Below, piece by piece: positions 1 to 8,934 of a stretch of DNA of 64,000 bases. How positions within the stretch are numbered: position 1 is the first letter of the stretch; every line of letters starts with the position of its first letter. The notes under the pieces were generated by a model, which saw only the letters and a list, made by a program, of their open reading frames with translations, was not told the DNA's origin and ran no database searches. Position numbers and translations under genes: made by a program. The stretch lies in NCBI RefSeq assembly GCF_031128465.2, contig NZ_CP155618.1, positions 815,501 to 879,500 on the forward strand. The letters run 5' to 3'. The stretch is from Mariniflexile litorale. GTDB lineage: Bacteria > Bacteroidota > Bacteroidia > Flavobacteriales > Flavobacteriaceae.

Positions 1-1019
1 AGCGATTTATCAGATGGCACATCCACATTTATATAAAGAAAAGAAGGTTCTTTTGTAAATGGAGAATAAGACCAAATATTCGATGCCTTTTTACCATCAA
101 TTAAAGCCTTATACAATCTCCCTGAAGGCTGATCTGTTAATACTTCTTCTGCAATAGCGAGTACTGCATAATCCTCATGAGAACCTGCGGGGATATGGTA
201 CAATGCAGATAAAATTTGTAAATCGCCTACCCTACTTAAAATTACGCGTTTTTCACCGTCTTGAGCAGGTTCTACAGTGGGAATATCTCTTAAAGGTAAC
301 TCGGGATTTTTAATTCCCGTAAACTTTTCCTCAATAAGTGCTAACGTTTTATCGGTTTCAAACTTACCTGTTATCATTAAAATCGCATTATCTGGGCGGT
401 AATATTTTTTATAAAAAGCTTGTAAATTCTCAATAGGCACACGTTCTATATCAGAACGATTGCCAATAGTAGATTTTCCATAGTTATGCCATAAATAAGC
501 ACTATTTATAACTTTTTGCATAAGAGTTCTTGATGGTGAATTTTCACCCATTTCAAACTCATTTCTAACTACTGAAAATTCAGATTCCAAGTCTTTTTTA
601 GCTATAAAGGAATTCACCATTCTATCTGCCTCTAGATCTAAAGCCCAGTCTAAATTTTCCTCTGTAGCATTAAACGTTTCATAATAATTTGTTCTATCAT
701 AATAGGTCGTTCCGTTTGGTCTAGCGCCGCGTGCTGTTAGCTCATTAGGGATATCTGGATGCTTAGGTGTTCCTTTAAAAACCATGTGTTCGAGTAAATG
801 TGCCATTCCTTTTTCTCCGTATCCTTCATGGCGGGACCCTACTAAATAGGTTATATTTACGGTGATGGTTTGAGAAGAATTATCAGGAAATAATAATACC
901 TTCATACCGTTATCCAGCCTATATTCTGTAATACCTTCTACACTAACCGTTTTTTCAATTTGAGCGTAAGAACTTGTTCCTAAAACAATTAGAAACACAA
1001 AAAACATTAATTTTTTCAT
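1..1019 (-). CDS. M16 family zinc peptidase, N-terminal part (runs off the left edge)
   Basis: Reading leftwards from the ATG at 1017-1019 gives a signal peptide (MKKLMFFVFLIVLGTSSYAQ) and then an insulinase-like domain. The inverted zinc motif HLLEH lies near residue 81, in GMAHLLEHMVFKGTP, which is diagnostic of M16 peptidases. The frame stays open to base 1, so about 340 residues are visible and the rest lies outside the window. Such proteins are secreted to the periplasm or outer membrane and degrade peptides, often as pairs or long fused chains. The gene diverges from parA across a 234-bp spacer. The family is certain; the substrate is unknown. Confidence 0.9.
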   Translation of the reverse strand, partial: MKKLMFFVFLIVLGTSSYAQIEKTVSVEGITEYRLDNGMKVLLFPDNSSQTITVNITYLVGSRHEGYGEKGMAHLLEHMVFKGTPKHPDIPNELTARGARPNGTTYYDRTNYYETFNATEENLDWALDLEADRMVNSFIAKKDLESEFSVVRNEFEMGENSPSRTLMQKVINSAYLWHNYGKSTIGNRSDIERVPIENLQAFYKKYYRPDNAILMITGKFETDKTLALIEEKFTGIKNPELPLRDIPTVEPAQDGEKRVILSRVGDLQILSALYHIPAGSHEDYAVLAIAEEVLTDQPSGRLYKALIDGKKASNIWSYSPFTKEPSFLYINVDVPSDKS

Positions 1020-1253
1020 AAATAAATAATTTTTGGTTTTTGTAAATATACAATTTACAACTTTATAAAAATGTTAAATATCTAAAATTTATACGAAAAT
1101 ACTTTCGACAAATATGTGTTATGTGTTTACTAAATTTCATCTAAATAATAAAGATTTACCTTATAAACTTTCATTTCAACTAATGTTTTTATTTAGGGTT
1201 TTTATTACTCATAAATAATTGTATTTTTACCATTCACAAAACCAAATCATTTA

Positions 1254-2018
1254 ATGGGTAAAATCATTGCAATTGCAAATCAAAAGGGAGGCGTTGGAAA
1301 AACAACAACGTCCATAAATTTAGCCGCTTCACTAGGCGTTCTGGAAAAAAGAGTATTACTTATCGATGCTGACCCTCAAGCAAATGCAACTTCTGGAATA
1401 GGAATAGACGTAGACTCCATAGAGATAGGAACCTACCAACTTTTCGAGCATTCTATTTCTGCAAAAGATGCTATTATGAAAACAGAAACGCCCAATTTAG
1501 ATCTTATTCCGGCTCATATTGACTTAGTCGCTATCGAAATAGAACTCGTTGATAAAGAGGCTAGAGAATACATGCTAAAGAAAGCATTGTTAGAAATTAA
1601 AGACGATTACGATTATATTTTAATCGATTGTGCACCCTCTTTAGGACTATTAACGTTAAACGCCTTAACCGCTGCCGATGCTGTAATAATACCCATTCAA
1701 TGTGAGTATTTTGCGCTTGAAGGCTTAGGTAAGCTTTTAAATACGATAAAAAGTGTTCAAAAAATACATAATCCGGAATTAGATATAGAAGGTTTATTAC
1801 TAACTATGTACGATTCCCGTTTAAGATTGTCAAACCAAGTAGTAGAAGAGGTGCAAAAACATTTTAACGATATGGTATTTCAAACCATTATACAGCGAAA
1901 TGTAAAATTAAGTGAGGCTCCAAGTTTTGGAGAAAGCATTATTAATTACGATGCCGCTAGTAAAGGCGCTACCAATTATTTAAGTTTGGCTAAAGAAATC
2001 ATCAATAAAAATGCTTAA
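1254..2018 (+). CDS. parA: Chromosome partitioning ATPase ParA (Soj)
   Basis: A deviant Walker A motif KGGVGKTT sits at residues 11-18, followed by LLIDADPQAN (about 35-44) and the Walker B region ILIDCAPSLG (about 122). This is the standard ParA/Soj arrangement at the usual 254-residue length. It is an ATP-dependent, nucleoid-binding partner of ParB that positions replicated origins. parB starts 2 nt after its stop, so the two are co-transcribed. An AT-rich upstream element TATTTTTA near 1220 may be the -7 box, but it lacks the final G of the Bacteroidota consensus. Confidence 0.97.
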   Translation: MGKIIAIANQKGGVGKTTTSINLAASLGVLEKRVLLIDADPQANATSGIGIDVDSIEIGTYQLFEHSISAKDAIMKTETPNLDLIPAHIDLVAIEIELVDKEAREYMLKKALLEIKDDYDYILIDCAPSLGLLTLNALTAADAVIIPIQCEYFALEGLGKLLNTIKSVQKIHNPELDIEGLLLTMYDSRLRLSNQVVEEVQKHFNDMVFQTIIQRNVKLSEAPSFGESIINYDAASKGATNYLSLAKEIINKNA

Positions 2019-2020
2019 TT

Positions 2021-2938
2021 ATGGCTAAGGCAATTAAAAAACAAGCTTTAGGAAGAGGTTTATCAGCACTTTTAAAAGACCCAAGCAACGACATTCAATC
2101 GGCACAAGACAAAAATGCCGATAAAGTTGTGGGTAATATTATTGAGTTAGATATTGCTTTTATTGAAGTAAATCCGTTTCAACCACGTACTAATTTTAGC
2201 GAAGAATCACTGCTTGAATTAGCATCATCTATAAAAGAATTAGGCATCATTCAGCCTATTACAGTTAGAAAATTAGGTTTTACCCAATACCAATTAGTTT
2301 CTGGGGAGCGTCGTTATAGAGCATCCAAATTATTAGGTTTAGAAACCATTCCTGCGTATATACGTATTGCAAACGACCAAGAGTCGTTGGAAATGGCATT
2401 GGTTGAAAACATTCAACGTCAGGATTTAGACCCTATAGAAATAGCTTTATCCTACCAACGTTTGATTGAAGAAATCAACTTAACACAAGAGCAAATGAGT
2501 GAGCGCGTTGGTAAAAAACGCTCCACTATTACAAACTATTTACGTTTGTTAAAATTAGACCCTATTATTCAAACAGGAATACGAGATGGTTTTATTTCGA
2601 TGGGACATGGTCGTGCTTTAATTACAATTGAAGACACAACCATTCAACTAGATATCTACGAAAAAGTACTTTCAAACGAATTATCAGTAAGAGATACCGA
2701 AAACCTAGTGCGTAACTACAATACTACGCAAGAAGTAAAAGTAACTCCAAAAAAAGAAGGAGGAGCAGTAGAAGAAACTCCAAAACTCATTAAAGACGGC
2801 ATTACGGCTTTTTCAGAATACTTTGGGCAGAAAATAGACGTTAAAGTCTCTAAGAATGGAAAAGGGAAAATTACGATTCCTTTTCATTCTGAAGAAGATT
2901 TTAATCGTATTAAAAAATTAGTCGAAGGTGCCAAATAA
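2021..2938 (+). CDS. parB: Chromosome partitioning protein ParB (Spo0J)
   Basis: The N-terminal ParB/Srx CTPase fold carries NPFQPR (about residue 51), GERRYRA (about 95) and ENIQRQDLDPIE (about 129). A helix-turn-helix follows (SERVGKKRSTITNYLRLL, about 159-176), then a short C-terminal dimerisation segment. It binds parS sites and loads as a CTP-dependent clamp that stimulates ParA. Its end overlaps the next gene by 11 nt, indicating translational coupling. I saw no clear parS-like palindrome in the window. Confidence 0.97.
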   Translation: MAKAIKKQALGRGLSALLKDPSNDIQSAQDKNADKVVGNIIELDIAFIEVNPFQPRTNFSEESLLELASSIKELGIIQPITVRKLGFTQYQLVSGERRYRASKLLGLETIPAYIRIANDQESLEMALVENIQRQDLDPIEIALSYQRLIEEINLTQEQMSERVGKKRSTITNYLRLLKLDPIIQTGIRDGFISMGHGRALITIEDTTIQLDIYEKVLSNELSVRDTENLVRNYNTTQEVKVTPKKEGGAVEETPKLIKDGITAFSEYFGQKIDVKVSKNGKGKITIPFHSEEDFNRIKKLVEGAK

Positions 2939-3542
2939 ATTATTTATAGTAAGCATATACTCACTATTATTTTGCTGCTTTCTGTCTGCTCAAGAAAAAA
3001 ACAAAAAAAAAAAAGAGCTACCTGAAGCCCTAGTAGTTGATTCTATTATAGAAATTAGAAATCCTTACAATCCGCTTTCTCCAGCAAAAGCCGCATTCTA
3101 TTCGGCGGTTTTACCTGGTTTGGGGCAAGCTTATAATAAAAGGTACTGGAAAATCCCCATTGTTTATGGTGGATTAGCTACTGGTATTTATTTTTATTCC
3201 ACCAATAATAAAGAATACAACCGATACAGAGATGCCTACAAAAGCAGACTTGCAGGTTTAAAAACCGATGAGTTTTATTTTGATACTGAAGGCAACCAAT
3301 TAACTACACCACGAGTTTCTACTGATGGTTTAGAACGCGGACAAAAATTCTATCGAAAAAACAAAGAAATTTCGCTTTTGGTAACACTGGGTATTTACGC
3401 ATTAAACATTATTGATGCCAATGTTGATGCACATCTAATGCAATATAATGTAGATGAAAACCTATCTTTGGCACCACATTTTAAAATCAATGAGATTGAT
3501 GCAACAAGCAATCTTGGATTAACTTTAAATTTTAAATTTTAA
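2928..3542 (+). CDS. DUF5683 domain membrane protein
   Basis: A signal peptide (MPNKLFIVSIYSLLFCCFLSAQ) is followed by a lysine-rich stretch encoded by a long A-run near 3001-3018. The conserved NPLSPAKAAFYSAVLPGLGQAYNKRYWKIP block of DUF5683 follows, then hydrophobic segments. Function is unknown. The position between parB and dapB with no free spacing places it in the parAB-dapB-lepB operon. The start overlaps parB by 11 nt and is the only start that keeps the signal peptide. The poly-A tract inside the gene is a plausible slippage site. Confidence 0.88.
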   Translation: MPNKLFIVSIYSLLFCCFLSAQEKNKKKKELPEALVVDSIIEIRNPYNPLSPAKAAFYSAVLPGLGQAYNKRYWKIPIVYGGLATGIYFYSTNNKEYNRYRDAYKSRLAGLKTDEFYFDTEGNQLTTPRVSTDGLERGQKFYRKNKEISLLVTLGIYALNIIDANVDAHLMQYNVDENLSLAPHFKINEIDATSNLGLTLNFKF

Positions 3543-3544
3543 TT

Positions 3545-4249
3545 ATGAATATTGCTTTACTTGGATACGGAAAAATGGGAAAAACCATTGAGCAAATTGC
3601 TATTAAACGCGGCCACACTGTTGTTTTAACCGTTGATAAAGATGACAAAGGTTACGATATTACAAAAGCAGATGTTGCCATCGATTTCAGTATTCCAAGC
3701 GTGGCTTTTAATAACATTTCAAATTGTATAAACAACGGGGTTCCTGTAATTTCTGGAACTACTGGTTGGCTAGACAATTATGATAATGCAGTCACTTTAT
3801 GTAAAGAAAAGAAAGGTGCTTTTATTTATGCTTCAAATTATAGTTTAGGCGTTAACATCTTTTTCGAGCTTAATAAAACATTGGCTAAAATGATGAGTAC
3901 TCTAAAACAATACAATGTGTCTATGGAAGAAATTCACCATACACAAAAATTAGACGCCCCTAGTGGAACTGCCATTTCTTTAGCTAATGATATTATTGCA
4001 AATAATTCCAATTTTGAAGCTTGGAAATTAAATGAACCTGCAGACAGAACCATTCCTATTGTGGCAAAACGTATTGAAGATGTTCCGGGAACGCACACCG
4101 TAAATTACGAAAGTGAAGTAGACACCATTACCATAGAACACGTGGCACATACCAGACAAGGTTTTGCTTTAGGCGCAGTTATTGCTGCCGAATGGATTGT
4201 TGGTAAAACTGGCGTATTCACCATGAACGATGTGTTAAATATTGGTTAA
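3545..4249 (+). CDS. dapB: 4-hydroxy-tetrahydrodipicolinate reductase
   Basis: It reduces HTPA to tetrahydrodipicolinate with NAD(P)H in the diaminopimelate/lysine pathway, supplying peptidoglycan precursors. The nucleotide-binding motif GYGKMG is at residues 7-12, GTTGW is near 91, and the catalytic/substrate region EIHHTQKLDAPSGTA is near 129-143. At 234 residues it is shorter than the roughly 270-residue proteobacterial enzyme but contains all core motifs. It follows the DUF5683 gene by 2 nt in the operon. Confidence 0.95.
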   Translation: MNIALLGYGKMGKTIEQIAIKRGHTVVLTVDKDDKGYDITKADVAIDFSIPSVAFNNISNCINNGVPVISGTTGWLDNYDNAVTLCKEKKGAFIYASNYSLGVNIFFELNKTLAKMMSTLKQYNVSMEEIHHTQKLDAPSGTAISLANDIIANNSNFEAWKLNEPADRTIPIVAKRIEDVPGTHTVNYESEVDTITIEHVAHTRQGFALGAVIAAEWIVGKTGVFTMNDVLNIG

Positions 4250-4312
4250 GAGATACAAAACACGTAACAAGAATAGTAAGTTTAGGTACTAAAACAATAA
4301 AAAACTCCGATT

Positions 4313-5887
4313 ATGACATTAATGCAATGGTTTATTTTCATCTTAATTATTCAAGTAATTCACGGTTTAGGTACTTGGAAATTATACATTAAAGCAGGAA
4401 GGCAAGCATGGGAAGCCTTTGTTCCTGTGTATAATGGAATTATTTTAATGAAAATTATCAATCGTCCGTGGTGGTGGGTTATCCTATTATTTTTACCAAT
4501 TGTAAACCTTATTATGTTTGCTGTAGTTTGGGTAGAAACCGCAAGGAGTTTTGGTAAAAACACTAATTTAGATACGTTTTTAGCGGTAATTACTTTAGGT
4601 GTTTACAACTATTATTTAAACTATTTTACCGATGTTAAATACGTAGAAAACAGAAGTTTACACCCTAAATCGGCTACTGGTGATTGGGTGAGTTCTATTT
4701 TATTTGCCATTGTAGCCGCTACCATTGTACACACCTATTTTATTCAACCATTTACCATTCCATCATCATCTTTAGAAAAATCGTTATTAGTAGGCGACTT
4801 TCTATTTGTAAGTAAGTTTCATTATGGAGCAAGAGTACCTATGACTACTGTAGGCGCCCCTATGGTACATGATACCATTCCCGTATTAAAAAATAAATCG
4901 TATTTGTTTGATGACCATAAAGGAAGTCATTCTTGGAAAAACAAGCTACAACTACCTTACCTTAGAATCCCTGGTTTTGAAAACATCAAACGAAATGAAA
5001 TTGTAGTGTTTAATCAACCTGCAGATACGTTGTTGGATATGAACGACTTTCATCCAGACAGAAACTATTACAAGCCTATTGACAAAAAAACCAATTTAGT
5101 TAAACGTTGTGTTGGTGTTGCTGGTGATTCTTTAGAAGTTCGAAACGGCTATGTGTACATAAACGGAAAACAAAATGTACTACCAGATAGAGCACATTTA
5201 CAATTTAGCTACCATGTACAGCCAAAAACATCGCAATTTAACCCTGCATATCTTAAAGAACGCTATGATATAACAGATGGTTTTGGTATTATAAATGATA
5301 AAAACACCTATTATTTTTCTGCTATTTCTGATGAAGCGTTATCAAAATTTAAAGACAACCCTAATGTTGTAAGCATCACGCCTGTTAAAGCTGAAAAAGG
5401 TGTTAGAGACCCAAATATTTTTCCTCACGACCCAAACTATAATTGGAACATTGACTTTTTTGGCCCCCTTTACATTCCTGAAGCGGGAAAAACAATTGAT
5501 ATAAATTTAAAAGTATTACCTCTTTACAAACGTGTTATAACCGAATACGAAGGCAATACACTACAAGTAAATGGCAATCAAATTTTAATAAATGGACAAG
5601 TAGCCACTAGCTACACTTTTAAACAAAACTATTATTGGATGATGGGAGACAACCGTCATAACTCGATAGATGCACGCTCTTGGGGCTTTGTTCCTTTTGA
5701 CCACGTTGTTGGAAAACCAGTATTCATTTGGATGAGTTGGGATGGTAAAAAACCACGTTGGGATCGTTTCTTTACTACGGTTGGAGGTACAGGTAAAGCA
5801 ACTTCATTCTTAATTCCTTTTCTGGTTTTAATGTTGGCTTGGTTTGGATTTAATAAATGGAGAGCAAGGAAGAAAAAGAATAGTTAA
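4313..5887 (+). CDS. lepB: Signal peptidase I with N-terminal membrane extension
   Basis: This is a type I leader peptidase of the S26 family. The Ser region is IPSSSLEKSLLVGD (about residue 149), followed by EIVVFNQP, the Lys-containing box LVKRCVGVAGDSLEVRNG (about 262) and box E, GDNRHNSIDARSWGFVP (about 443). At 524 residues it is about 200 longer than the E. coli enzyme. The extra length comes from a multi-pass N-terminal membrane domain (residues 1-110) and an insertion of about 130 residues between the Lys box and box E, both of a kind seen in Bacteroidota. A final C-terminal membrane segment ends in a basic tail. Confidence 0.93.
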   Translation: MTLMQWFIFILIIQVIHGLGTWKLYIKAGRQAWEAFVPVYNGIILMKIINRPWWWVILLFLPIVNLIMFAVVWVETARSFGKNTNLDTFLAVITLGVYNYYLNYFTDVKYVENRSLHPKSATGDWVSSILFAIVAATIVHTYFIQPFTIPSSSLEKSLLVGDFLFVSKFHYGARVPMTTVGAPMVHDTIPVLKNKSYLFDDHKGSHSWKNKLQLPYLRIPGFENIKRNEIVVFNQPADTLLDMNDFHPDRNYYKPIDKKTNLVKRCVGVAGDSLEVRNGYVYINGKQNVLPDRAHLQFSYHVQPKTSQFNPAYLKERYDITDGFGIINDKNTYYFSAISDEALSKFKDNPNVVSITPVKAEKGVRDPNIFPHDPNYNWNIDFFGPLYIPEAGKTIDINLKVLPLYKRVITEYEGNTLQVNGNQILINGQVATSYTFKQNYYWMMGDNRHNSIDARSWGFVPFDHVVGKPVFIWMSWDGKKPRWDRFFTTVGGTGKATSFLIPFLVLMLAWFGFNKWRARKKKNS

Positions 5888-5901
5888 TTCGTTGATTTGA
5901 A

Positions 5902-6024
5902 ATGTATGCTTATAGCTTTGAAAAATTAGAAGTTTGGATTGAAGTTAAAAAGCTTTCAAAAGATATTTATTATACACTTACTAGTAAATTGAATGCGTTA
6001 AGAAACTACCAAATTAACAAATAA
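5902..6024 (+). pseudogene. Deleted four-helix-bundle (S23-type) protein remnant
   Basis: A 40-residue frame begins MYAYSFEKLEVW, the usual start of four-helix-bundle proteins of the 23S-rRNA intervening-sequence/S23 family, and ends KLNALRNYQINK, their usual end. The roughly 80 central residues expected in between are missing and the join is in frame. It lies directly downstream of lepB and 12 nt before the WbqC gene. The match to both ends is by recall of the family, so the call is good but not certain. The product could not form the helical bundle. Confidence 0.65.
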
Positions 6025-6036
6025 ACGCATCAACAA

Positions 6037-6660
6037 ATGAACATTTTAATTCATCCAACATATTTTCCAAGCATAGCACATTTTGTAGCTATTACTAGTG
6101 CTGAAAATGTTATGTTTGAAGTTGATGATAATTTTTTAAAACAAACCTACAGAAACCGAGCTTACATATATGGCGCAAACGGTAAACTGGCATTAAACAT
6201 ACCTGTAATTCATACACAGAAAAACAGGCAGAAGTATCGGGATGTTAAAATTTTCAATGAAACCAATTGGCAGGATTTACATTGGAAATCATTACTTTCA
6301 GCATATAGAACCTCGCCTTTTTTTGAGTTTTACGAAGATGAATTACATACTTTATTCAATATAAGAGCTAATTATATTTTAGATTATAATTTAAAATGTT
6401 TCGAAGTTATTTGTGATTGTTTGCAATTAGATTTGAACACTTCAAAATCTCAAATTTATCAGAAAACCATTGAAGACACAACCGATTTTAGACACTTGGT
6501 GATCGCAAAAAAAGAACCAGCACAACCATTTGACAATTACACTCAAGTATTTAGCGACAAACACGGTTTTATACCAAACCTTAGTATTTTAGATTTGTTA
6601 TTTAATGAAGGACCAAATGCCTTAAGTTATTTAGAATCTCAAACTTTGATACCTCACTAA
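6037..6660 (+). CDS. WbqC family protein
   Basis: The protein begins with the WbqC signature (MNILIHPTYFPSIAHF), and about 60 residues on shows the typical NWQDLHWKSLLSAYRTSPFFEFY block. These proteins are common near lepB in Flavobacteriia. Their precise function is unsettled; some are linked to polysaccharide or glycolipid synthesis loci. Length is 207 residues, normal for the family. The stop shares its last base with the start of the next gene (TAATG), showing coupling. Confidence 0.9.
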   Translation: MNILIHPTYFPSIAHFVAITSAENVMFEVDDNFLKQTYRNRAYIYGANGKLALNIPVIHTQKNRQKYRDVKIFNETNWQDLHWKSLLSAYRTSPFFEFYEDELHTLFNIRANYILDYNLKCFEVICDCLQLDLNTSKSQIYQKTIEDTTDFRHLVIAKKEPAQPFDNYTQVFSDKHGFIPNLSILDLLFNEGPNALSYLESQTLIPH

Positions 6661-6968
6661 TGCTACAAACTATTGCACATTACGGTTGTCATTTTGTAAT
6701 CCCGTTAATCATTGCATTGATTTTTTTTAAATCGAACTGGAAATTTGCTTACCTAATTATGATTTTAGGGATGCTGATAGATTTAGATCATTTGTTAGCA
6801 ACCCCTATTTTCGACCCAAACAGATGTAGTATAGGCTTCCATCCACTACACTCCTATTATGCCGTTGGTGTTTATCTATTGCTTTTAATTCCGAAGAAAA
6901 CCAGGTTGATTGGTTTAGGTCTCGTTATACATATTTTTGCTGATTTGGTAGATTGTACACTCATGTAG
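6660..6968 (+). CDS. DUF6122 family small membrane protein
   Basis: This 102-residue protein has three or four predicted membrane segments and histidine/aspartate-rich loops: HYGCHF near the start, DLDHLLATPIFDPNRCS in the middle and HIFADLVDC at the end. That pattern matches DUF6122, which resembles small YdjM-like integral membrane hydrolases with metal-binding His/Asp residues. Function is unproven. It overlaps the WbqC gene by one base and is the last gene of the rightward operon. Confidence 0.8.
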   Translation: MLQTIAHYGCHFVIPLIIALIFFKSNWKFAYLIMILGMLIDLDHLLATPIFDPNRCSIGFHPLHSYYAVGVYLLLLIPKKTRLIGLGLVIHIFADLVDCTLM

Positions 6969-6993
6969 AGTTCGTTTTTTTGTAGTAACAAAA

Positions 6994-7017
6994 TTTCAAA
7001 GATGCAAAGCTTCAAAG
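6994..7017. repeat. 8-nt-phased CAAAG repeat between convergent genes
   Basis: Three consecutive octamers each end in CAAAG: TTTCAAAG, ATGCAAAG and CTTCAAAG, followed by TTAAG. The same phasing occurs at 12174-12213 and, inverted, at 12255-12294, so this looks like one member of an intergenic repeat class. It lies between the convergent DUF6122 and EEP genes. Confidence 0.55.
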
Positions 7018-7037
7018 TTAAGATAACAGGTATGAGA

Positions 7038-8063
7038 CTAATCCACTAAACTCAAAGTAGCCATGATAGGATAATGATCGGAATAATGTTGATTATACGC
7101 CTTGAACCCATTAACAGTAAAGACTTCATCTGAAAAAATATAATCTATACGCACGGGAAAAAATTTGAATTCATAAGTGCGTCCAAAACCATTGCCAGCT
7201 TCTTTAAAAGTATCATTTAAATCTCCTTTAATTTTTCGGTATACGTACGAATACGCTGTATTATTAAAATCACCACAAATAATCGTTTTATAATGACATT
7301 GTTTTTTATGTTTTAAAAATATCTCCGATTGAAACTGTTGTCTCATAAAGGTATTTTCAACTTTCTTAAAAATACGTGATGTACTTTCTTGTTTAAGCTT
7401 TTCTACATCGGTATCGATTTTCAAGGATTGTAAATGAATATTATAAACTCTTATTGTATCTTTTCCTTTTACTACATCGGCAAAAATGGCGTTATTATGA
7501 GTGTTTGGAAACTCTAAAGATCCCGAATTTATTATTGGAAACTTAGATAAAATAATTTGCCCATTATGTATTTTTTTTCCTGAAATTTTTTCAAATTTAT
7601 ACTTAAAAAAAGAAAAATCGACACTTGGACTTGGTCGATAATCTTGAATACATAAAATATCGGGAGCTTCGGTTTTAATAAAACCTACTATTTTAGTATC
7701 AATATTTTTTTGAGGAATCCAGTCATACAAATTAAACAACCTTACATTGTAATTCATCACTTTAATATTATTTGTGCTTTCAATTTTTTTTGAAGACGAA
7801 AATCTATATAACGACCCAAATACCATCTGTCCAATTAAAAGCACCAGTAACGATGCTATGAGTTGTTTTCTAACCCTAAGTAACCAGTATAAAAAGAACA
7901 GCACATTACATAAAATCAAAAAAGGCACCCCTAAACTAAGTACAGATAATACAGAAAAGGTTCTGGGTGGTAAAAAAGGTAAAGCATAAGCTAATAACAG
8001 AACAACAGCAACCAAAATATTGATAACGTAAATAATCTTATTTATAGTGCTTAATTTTTTCAT
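7038..8063 (-). CDS. Endonuclease/exonuclease/phosphatase family membrane protein
   Basis: Three N-terminal hydrophobic segments (residues about 10-85) precede an EEP fold. Its motifs are MNYNVRLFN, the glutamine/aspartate metal site PDILCIQDYR, YNIHLQS, the catalytic CGDFNN, DYIF and the terminal SDHYPI. Metal-dependent phosphodiester or phosphomonoester cleavage is expected, with the active domain outside the membrane. It is 341 residues long. The substrate cannot be told from sequence. It follows the rhomboid gene at 8065 by 1 nt in a (-) strand operon that begins upstream of mutL. Confidence 0.88.
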   Translation of the reverse strand: MKKLSTINKIIYVINILVAVVLLLAYALPFLPPRTFSVLSVLSLGVPFLILCNVLFFLYWLLRVRKQLIASLLVLLIGQMVFGSLYRFSSSKKIESTNNIKVMNYNVRLFNLYDWIPQKNIDTKIVGFIKTEAPDILCIQDYRPSPSVDFSFFKYKFEKISGKKIHNGQIILSKFPIINSGSLEFPNTHNNAIFADVVKGKDTIRVYNIHLQSLKIDTDVEKLKQESTSRIFKKVENTFMRQQFQSEIFLKHKKQCHYKTIICGDFNNTAYSYVYRKIKGDLNDTFKEAGNGFGRTYEFKFFPVRIDYIFSDEVFTVNGFKAYNQHYSDHYPIMATLSLVD

Positions 8064-8064
8064 A

Positions 8065-8934
8065 CTATTTCCCTGCCCTGAATAAAAATTCTTTTTCTTC
8101 TACCGTTAAACTATCGTAACCGCTTTTGCTTATTTTATCTAAGATAACATCAATTTTCTTTTGATTATTAAACTCGTTAAAATCTGATTTAGTATATCCT
8201 CCAACTTTACTCTTATTTTTATGAACCGTTTTCAAAGGCCCTTTTTTTGATGGTTTAAACAGGCTAACAACCAAGTCTACTAGATGTTCGAAACCTTTTC
8301 CTATATCGTCACCCTTTAATAATTGTTTTGCATAAAAATAGCCCAATAAGGCGCCTCCTAAGTGTGCCAAATTCCCACCCGCATTACCTACTTCAGGATT
8401 ACGAATGCCTGTAAAAACACCTAACACATCTAGTATTATGATTGCTAATCCAATATACCAAAGCTTTAAGTTAAACATAAAGAATCGCACCTCTTGATTG
8501 GGCATATAAGCACAAAGAAAAATCAATAAGGCTCTTACTGCTGCCGATGCCCCAACTAAATTAGAATTAGCACCAAATACACTTGGAAACAGGGTATAAC
8601 ATAACATAAACAACAATCCGCCAGACATGGCTCCAAGAAAGTAAATATTCAAAGCCATTTTTGCACTAAATAAATTTAAAAACATACGTCCAATAACATA
8701 TAACCAAAGCATGTTAAAAAGAATATGTAAAAAATCATAATGTACAAAAGCATAGGTAATTAGTGCCCAAGGCTTCAATATAAAATTACCTAAATCACTA
8801 GGTAATTCAAACCAATTTAAATTTAGCAACAATGCTAGAATATATACAGCTAGGTTAGCCACTATAATTTTTTCTAAAACATTCAGGTTGGCGAATTTAT
8901 ATTTTATGTCGTTTGTTAAACTCATTAATCCCAA
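8065..8934 (-). CDS. Rhomboid family intramembrane serine protease
   Basis: Six membrane segments carry the HxxxN-type motif HILFNMLW, the nucleophile motif GASAAV and the catalytic histidine in NLAHLGGALLGY. A cytoplasmic C-terminal tail of about 90 charged residues follows. It cleaves transmembrane substrates within the bilayer; the substrate is unknown. It overlaps the upstream rhomboid gene by 10 nt. The two differ in nucleophile context (GASA here, GASG in the neighbour) and in the tail, so they probably have different substrates. Confidence 0.93.
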   Translation of the reverse strand: MGLMSLTNDIKYKFANLNVLEKIIVANLAVYILALLLNLNWFELPSDLGNFILKPWALITYAFVHYDFLHILFNMLWLYVIGRMFLNLFSAKMALNIYFLGAMSGGLLFMLCYTLFPSVFGANSNLVGASAAVRALLIFLCAYMPNQEVRFFMFNLKLWYIGLAIIILDVLGVFTGIRNPEVGNAGGNLAHLGGALLGYFYAKQLLKGDDIGKGFEHLVDLVVSLFKPSKKGPLKTVHKNKSKVGGYTKSDFNEFNNQKKIDVILDKISKSGYDSLTVEEKEFLFRAGK

